A DNA stretch of 10,670 bases, from contig VGSD01000059.1 of assembly GCA_016875155.1 (NCBI GenBank), positions 1-10,670 on the forward strand, in the 5' to 3' direction. The translations under genes and the position numbers were made by a program. This DNA is from Deltaproteobacteria bacterium (GTDB lineage Bacteria; Desulfobacterota; BSN033; UBA1163). Positions 7,092 to 10,670 of the stretch are shown here, one piece after another (the first letter of the stretch is position 1; the number at the start of each line of letters is the position of its first letter). The notes below the pieces were generated by a model that was not told the DNA's origin, searched no databases, and saw only the letters and a list, made by a program, of their open reading frames with translations.

Positions 7092-8126
7092 CTATCCCAA
7101 AACCTTCTTAAATGTCTTGAGGGCGGTCTCAATATCCTCCTCCGTGACATCGAGATGCGTGACCAGACGAATTTGTGTTTTTCCAAAGGGATGGATGAGG
7201 ACATTTTGGCCTTTCATGGTTTCTGCGATCTGAGACGCTGTTTTCCCAGTTTCCATTACATCGAATATGACAATATTGGTTTCCACATGCCTTGGATCAA
7301 GAGAAACTCCTTTCAGTTCTTTCAATCCAACTGCAAGACGTTTTGCATTCTGATGGTCTTCTTTCAGACGATCCATGTGGTGATCCAGGGCATAAAGACC
7401 AGCAGAGGCTATGATTCCAACCTGACGCATTCCCCCTCCGAACATCTTTCTAAAACGGTGGACCCGGTGAATAAATTCCTTAGAACCTGCGACCAGAGAT
7501 CCAATAGGAGCCCCCAATCCTTTTGAGAGACAGACCGAGACAGAGTCAGCCCATTGACCATATTCATGGGGACGAATTCCAGTGGCGACGGAGGCATTCC
7601 ATAGCCTGGCCCCATCAAGATGAATCAGAAGGCCTTTTGATTTTGCGAGCCGATGGATCTCTGCCATTTTCTCAATGGGATAGATAGACCCTCCTCCCCG
7701 GTTATGAGTATTTTCGAGGCAGATGAGTCGTGTTACAGGAAAGTGGTGGTCATCCGGCCGGATGGCTTCTTCGATCTGGGAAGCATCGAGAATGCCCCTG
7801 ATCCCCTTGAGACAGTAAAACTGGATTGCCGAAAGGACAGCCCCTCCTCCCCCCTCAAAGTTATAGGGATGGGAGGTGGCCTCAATGACCACCTCATCAC
7901 CCGCCTGGGTATGAGATTTTATTGCCAGTTGATTGGCCATAGTTCCTGAAGGAACAAAGATGGCCGCCTCTTTCCCAAGCAATTTAGCCACTCTTTCCTG
8001 GAGGGCGTTGGCCGTAGGGTCTTCACCAAAGATATCATCTCCTACCTCTGCCTCTGCCATCACCTTTCTCATGGCTGGGGTAGGTCGTGTGACGGTATCA
8101 CTTCTGAGGTCAATCCATTTTTTCAT
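7092..8126 (-). CDS. ltaE: Low-specificity L-threonine aldolase (PLP-dependent)
   Basis: Cytosolic fold-type I PLP enzyme that cleaves L-threonine or L-allo-threonine to glycine and acetaldehyde. The 344 residues match the family length. Visible motifs: the N-terminal [15 protein letters not shown] (6-20), [12 protein letters not shown] (29-40), [12 protein letters not shown] (57-68; phosphate-binding region), His86 in [22 protein letters not shown] (138-146), [10 protein letters not shown] (169-178; Asp171 for the pyridine nitrogen), and [14 protein letters not shown] (197-210), in which Lys202 should form the Schiff base. The C-terminal small domain ends with [19 protein letters not shown] (complement of 8134-8137) lies 7 bases before the ATG. 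It lies 49 bases downstream of the lipoprotein gene and is probably co-transcribed. Stereospecificity (L versus L-allo) cannot be told from the sequence. Confidence 0.94.
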   Translation of the reverse strand: MKKWIDLRSDTVTRPTPAMRKVMAEAEVGDDIFGEDPTANALQERVAKLLGKEAAIFVPSGTMANQLAIKSHTQAGDEVVIEATSHPYNFEGGGGAVLSAIQFYCLKGIRGILDASQIEEAIRPDDHHFPVTRLICLENTHNRGGGSIYPIEKMAEIHRLAKSKGLLIHLDGARLWNASVATGIRPHEYGQWADSVSVCLSKGLGAPIGSLVAGSKEFIHRVHRFRKMFGGGMRQVGIIASAGLYALDHHMDRLKEDHQNAKRLAVGLKELKGVSLDPRHVETNIVIFDVMETGKTASQIAETMKGQNVLIHPFGKTQIRLVTHLDVTEEDIETALKTFKKVLG

Positions 8127-8175
8127 CTTTCGTCTCCACTCTAAATTGAAAGTGATACTCCAAGAGGCCTCACGG

Positions 8176-8769
8176 CTACTTTTTCTTTTTTGTTGTTTCA
8201 GGTTTTGGGGCTGGTTTAGCCATCTCTTTGAAGGTGGCTCCCCATTTTTCGATCAGGGCTTTCAGTTCATCCAGTTTCGCTTTGGCTTCGGCAGGTGCTG
8301 TGGCAATCATCTCTTTTGATTTTGTCAAACCGTCATTGATCGCCTTGACATCAGCTGTCCAGGCCTGTTTCTTGTCTTTCAGTTTTTTCTCCATCTTGCT
8401 GGCGGTCGCACGCAATTTTTTCCAATCTTCTTGAATAGCCTTCAAGGCGACATTCGCTTGATCGGTCACCGTCTTCTTCCCGGCTTCAACAGCTGCGGCT
8501 GCCTTTTCAAAAGCTGCTTTGGCATCAATATACCCCTGCTTCGCTTCCTTATACTTCTTCTCTTTCATCTGGGATTCTGCAGTATTCCATATCTTTCTGG
8601 CAGCCTCCAGATCAACTGGGCTATATTTTTCTGCGCCGGCAGAGATGGCAGCATCCATTGCATTTTTAGCCGCTTCTTTCTCTGCTTCAGGCGGTTTTGC
8701 GCAACCTGCCCATACCATTCCCAGTGTTAACACCAAGAAAATCAACATTAAAAACCTGATCGTTCTCAT
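8176..8769 (-). CDS. Small helical lipoprotein with DUF4398-like domain
   Basis: The 197-residue protein begins with a signal peptide (MRTIRF, then a hydrophobic stretch 7-20) ending in a lipobox with Cys23 (VWAGC). Trp at -3 of the lipobox is unusual. The mature part is almost all alpha-helical and rich in Ala, Lys and Glu. Residues about 30-95 follow the DUF4398 style ([20 protein letters not shown], then [19 protein letters not shown]). Residues 100-185 are predicted coiled coil, and the end is [12 protein letters not shown], a basic tail that could contact peptidoglycan or nucleic acid; that is speculation. Biochemical function is unknown for this family; an envelope location is likely. 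The ribosome binding site AGGAGGAG lies about 8 bases upstream, and a good promoter is seen at 8805-8833. It is the first gene of the - strand cluster with the aldolase and possibly cutA. Confidence 0.87.
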   Translation of the reverse strand: MRTIRFLMLIFLVLTLGMVWAGCAKPPEAEKEAAKNAMDAAISAGAEKYSPVDLEAARKIWNTAESQMKEKKYKEAKQGYIDAKAAFEKAAAAVEAGKKTVTDQANVALKAIQEDWKKLRATASKMEKKLKDKKQAWTADVKAINDGLTKSKEMIATAPAEAKAKLDELKALIEKWGATFKEMAKPAPKPETTKKKK

Positions 8770-8785
8770 AAAGCAATCTCCTCCT

Positions 8786-8798
8786 CAAATAATATTTG
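8786..8798. promoter_or_regulatory. 13-base palindrome at the start of the lipoprotein transcript
   Basis: CAAATAATATTTG is a perfect palindrome around one central base. It lies directly upstream of the - strand ribosome binding site and at the expected transcription start of the promoter at 8805-8833, where a repressor site or a short 5' hairpin would be placed. No known operator was recognised. Confidence 0.35.
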
Positions 8799-8804
8799 AT
8801 AGAA

Positions 8805-8833
8805 ACTATAAACGAAGTTTTTTCGGATAGCAA
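8805..8833 (-). promoter_or_regulatory. Sigma70-type promoter of the lipoprotein-aldolase cluster
   Basis: Read on the - strand, TTGCTA (complement of 8828-8833) is followed after exactly 17 bases by TATAGT (complement of 8805-8810). Both hexamers are close to TTGACA and TATAAT. The expected start near 8797-8799 gives a leader of about 28 bases to the ATG at 8769. The spacer holds a small CGAA-GTTTT-TTCG inverted repeat (8813-8825). Confidence 0.6.
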
Positions 8834-8900
8834 TAGGAGGGCGATGGATGCTGGTCAAATGGCTTGCTTTTGATAGAGCGATGAGATATCTTATTGGACA

Positions 8901-8923
8901 GGGAGGTTGGGATTCGATTCATG
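8901..8923 (+). promoter_or_regulatory. Unusually spaced ribosome binding site of the CARDB-like lipoprotein
   Basis: GGGAGG (8901-8906) is 14 bases before the ATG at 8921, but only 5 before an in-frame ATT at 8912, which would add M-R-F and give the signal peptide a positive charge. The layout, with ATT nine bases ahead of the ATG, is the same as at valS. A stronger AGGAGGG at 8835-8841 instead serves an ATG at 8848 in another frame. A weak plus-strand promoter candidate is TTGCTT (8864-8869), 17 bases, TATCTT (8887-8892). Confidence 0.4.
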
Positions 8924-10165
8924 TTACAAGGAGCGATCCTATTTCTCGCCTTTTTCCTCTTTCTTTTCGGGTGTTCAACCAGAATGACGGTCCAGCCCCT
9001 ATCTCCCCCCGTTTCCGCAGAGTTCATTTATTATCTCGATGAATATCTCTCCGGGATTCCCTTGGAAGAAAAAATTACAGAGAAGGTCGAGAAGGCAGAG
9101 GTAAAGGAGGAGGGGAAGAAGGAGGAAGAAAAAATTAAGAAAGAGGAACTGAGTCATCTCACGCCCGCCCCGATACCAACCGAACCCGCTAAGGAACCTT
9201 TAAGCCTTCCTGACATCACGATCTCAAACCTTTTTCTCATACAGAAGAGACATTTGATTGCCACCCTCACCAACATTGGCACCGCCCCATTTCCGATGGA
9301 AAGCGGGGGATTGATCCTGCATGTGGATGGTCGGTTTGAAAAGCAGTATGAACTTAAGAGCCTCTCCGACATGGCTCTCCTTCAACCCCAGCAAAGTATT
9401 GTCCTGTCCACGCCATTTTCCATTTTTGGAAAACATGAGGTAGAGGTCCGACTGAATACTTCCCCTGATCTCAGAGAACTGGACAAAAAGAATAACCAGT
9501 TTAAGAAGATCCTCGAAGGGCTTCCCATTGGTCCGGACATTATGATCAAGGATTTTGATTTGACAGAGGATCTGGAACTGAGTATCATCCTCTCCAACGC
9601 AGGAGAGGTGGACCTTCGAAAGGGTGTCATCTTCCGGGTTCAGATTCATTTGAATGACCGGAAGATTTCAGATTTTGAACATTTCATTTCAGAGGAACTC
9701 AAGGCCTATTCTAAAAACCTGTACACCCTTTCGCCCCCCTATCGGGTTAGCCTCAAGGGGATCTCGAAGATAAAAGTCTCCATCGCCCCAAAGCTTCGTC
9801 CGGATGACATCCGGATGGAGAATAATGTTCTCGAAAGAAGATTCATCATCTTTCCCTTTCAGATCGGAGCGCAGGGGAGGGAACAGTTTTCATTTTTTGT
9901 TCCCATCTTTCCCCTAAAGGATGAAGCATTTTCAGAAAAAATAAAGATGGAAGTGAGATGGGAGGGAGCGGATACTTCCCTGAAGCTTTCTTTCGGAGAA
10001 CCAGAAAATGTTAAGGATTTTCCTTACGTTTCAGGGAAAAGTCCGCTTAAAATCGAACTGCCATTTTTCACAGGAGCATCTCAGCAGGAGAGGTTATGGA
10101 AAATCTCCGTAACCAACCCTTTTGAGAGCAGAGTAGAAGGACATCTGATCATTCAACATCCCTAA
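8921..10165 (+). CDS. Lipoprotein with two CARDB-like beta domains
   Basis: From the ATG at 8921 the protein has 414 residues; an upstream TTG at 8894 would give 423. The hydrophobic N-terminus (5-17) ends in lipobox LFGC with Cys18, so it should be a lipid-anchored envelope protein. Residues about 45-80 are a Lys/Glu-rich segment. Residues 97-197 resemble a CARDB domain (PDITISNLFL, LTNIGTAPF, LILHVDGRFE, then a conserved KKNNQFKK end); residues 205-311 look like a second copy (PDIMIKDFDL, ILSNAGEVDL, ending MENNVLERRF). The remaining 100 residues form another predicted beta region without a recognised family. CARDB domains are Ig-like adhesion or assembly modules often found on surface proteins; binding partner and function are unknown. 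The gene is divergent from the DUF4398-like lipoprotein and is followed after 223 bases by an RmuC-like gene. Confidence 0.82.
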   Translation: MLQGAILFLAFFLFLFGCSTRMTVQPLSPPVSAEFIYYLDEYLSGIPLEEKITEKVEKAEVKEEGKKEEEKIKKEELSHLTPAPIPTEPAKEPLSLPDITISNLFLIQKRHLIATLTNIGTAPFPMESGGLILHVDGRFEKQYELKSLSDMALLQPQQSIVLSTPFSIFGKHEVEVRLNTSPDLRELDKKNNQFKKILEGLPIGPDIMIKDFDLTEDLELSIILSNAGEVDLRKGVIFRVQIHLNDRKISDFEHFISEELKAYSKNLYTLSPPYRVSLKGISKIKVSIAPKLRPDDIRMENNVLERRFIIFPFQIGAQGREQFSFFVPIFPLKDEAFSEKIKMEVRWEGADTSLKLSFGEPENVKDFPYVSGKSPLKIELPFFTGASQQERLWKISVTNPFESRVEGHLIIQHP

Positions 10166-10179
10166 TCCAGAATGGATTG

Positions 10180-10366
10180 AACCCAATAGGGTTTTGAGAT
10201 TAAAATTTGAAAAAAAGGAAGTAAACCCTAAACTCAAAACACTAAACTATAAACAAACTCAAATGCTCAAATTACAAACTTATAATGGCATGGCGTAAGA
10301 ACTTTTAAATATTTGAGTTTTAAGATTTGGGTTTATTTAGGATTTTGTGTTTAGGGTTTTGAGTTT
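10180..10366. repeat. Long palindrome of AAACCCTAAACTCAAA-type words (before rmuC)
   Basis: AAACCCTAAAC (10223-10233) is an exact inverted match to GTTTAGGGTTT (10349-10359). AAACTCAAAT (10255-10264) matches ATTTGAGTTT (10311-10320), and AACTCAAAAC (10231-10240) matches GTTTTGAGTT (10356-10365) in a second register. The words drift but stay within A, C and T on the left arm and their complements on the right. A small stem AACCC-AATA-GGGTT (10180-10193) followed by TT lies nearer the lipoprotein stop and may give weak termination. The gap holds no gene. Confidence 0.8.
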
Positions 10367-10388
10367 GATTCTGTATAGAGGAGCAGGC

Positions 10389-10670
10389 ATGGAAGGAATC
10401 TATATTCTCCTGGGAGTGGTCGTCGTCCTGGCTGCCATTTTTTTCTTTCTGATGGAGCAGCGGTTGCGGAAGATAACCGAAGAAGTGACCAAGGCTCAAT
10501 CCTCACAGACCGTATGGGCATTGATTCAACAACAGGTTGAAAAATTGAGAGAACAGATGAATGATGGTCTTGCCAGAAATATTTCCCAACTTTCCCAGCA
10601 ACAGGATGCCATCAATGCCCAGTTGAGGGGAATTACAGAGCAGGTTAACCAGCAACTTCAAAATTCAAGC
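10389..10670 (+). CDS. rmuC: RmuC-like membrane-anchored coiled-coil protein (5' part)
   Basis: Only the first 94 codons are in the window; the frame is open at the right edge. Residues 4-22 form one hydrophobic membrane segment (IYILLGVVVVLAAIFFFL), followed by a basic turn (EQRLRKI) and a Gln-rich coiled coil (VWALIQQQVEKLREQM..., then LSQQQDAINAQLRGITEQVNQQL). This anchor-plus-coiled-coil start is typical of deltaproteobacterial RmuC proteins, whose nuclease-like domain would follow downstream. RmuC was named for limiting inversion at short inverted repeats, which is of interest given the palindromes here. AGAGGAG (10377-10383) lies 5 bases before the ATG. Without the C-terminal domain the family call is provisional; another membrane-anchored coiled-coil protein is possible. 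Confidence 0.6.
   Translation, partial: MEGIYILLGVVVVLAAIFFFLMEQRLRKITEEVTKAQSSQTVWALIQQQVEKLREQMNDGLARNISQLSQQQDAINAQLRGITEQVNQQLQNSS

Noticed and set aside
7008..7526. 172-codon + strand frame through the repeat and aldolase
   Set aside because: It runs through the palindrome and antisense to the conserved aldolase gene with no homology of its own.
10223..10233. Plant telomere-like AAACCCTAAAC
   Set aside because: It occurs once per arm as part of an imperfect palindrome in a clearly bacterial context, not as a tandem TTTAGGG array.

Overview
The window looks like chromosomal DNA from a Gram-negative bacterium of moderate GC, most likely an uncultured deltaproteobacterial (Desulfobacterota-type) lineage. 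Reasons: two lipobox proteins, an indirect-aminoacylation gatCA pair, a Glu-rich receiver-type protein directly ahead of valS, an RmuC-like gene, and AGGAGG-type ribosome binding sites. The taxonomic call is inference from gene content and style; no marker gene was compared.

Layout. Bases 95-5047 onwards to 6510 run on the + strand: an acidic 539-residue protein with a degenerate receiver domain (95-1714), valS (1798-4467), gatC (4656-4934) and gatA (5047-6510). On the - strand, reading right to left, come a small DUF4398-like lipoprotein (8769-8176), a PLP-dependent low-specificity threonine aldolase (8126-7092) and cutA (6874-6548), which converges on gatA. A roughly 150-base divergent region (8770-8920) carries a good sigma70-type promoter for the - strand lipoprotein operon and separates it from a + strand 414-residue CARDB-like lipoprotein (8921-10165). 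The window ends inside an RmuC-like gene (10389 to the edge).

How the genes work together. valS charges tRNA-Val, and GatC/GatA form two thirds of the Asp/Glu-tRNA amidotransferase; gatB is not in the window. The first gene sits at the position where, from memory, alphaproteobacteria carry the polar organiser popZ (next to valS), and its architecture (acidic Pro/Glu linker, helical C-terminal tail) resembles PopZ, but it adds a receiver-like head that has lost the phosphorylation loop.

The most unusual signal is in the gaps rather than the genes. Four gaps (valS-gatC, gatC-gatA, aldolase-cutA, CARDB lipoprotein-rmuC) each contain a long imperfect palindrome built from short, drifting words, and each gap has its own word: GGTTATCAG, CTAAAGTG, CCAATAACCAA and AAACCCTAAACTCAAA. 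The small convergent gap gatA/cutA holds a single-arm version (AATCCGAAAT words). They start within a few to about 60 bases of a stop codon, and none is in the divergent promoter region. One arm of the aldolase-cutA palindrome is interrupted by a second, GC-rich 20-base palindrome.
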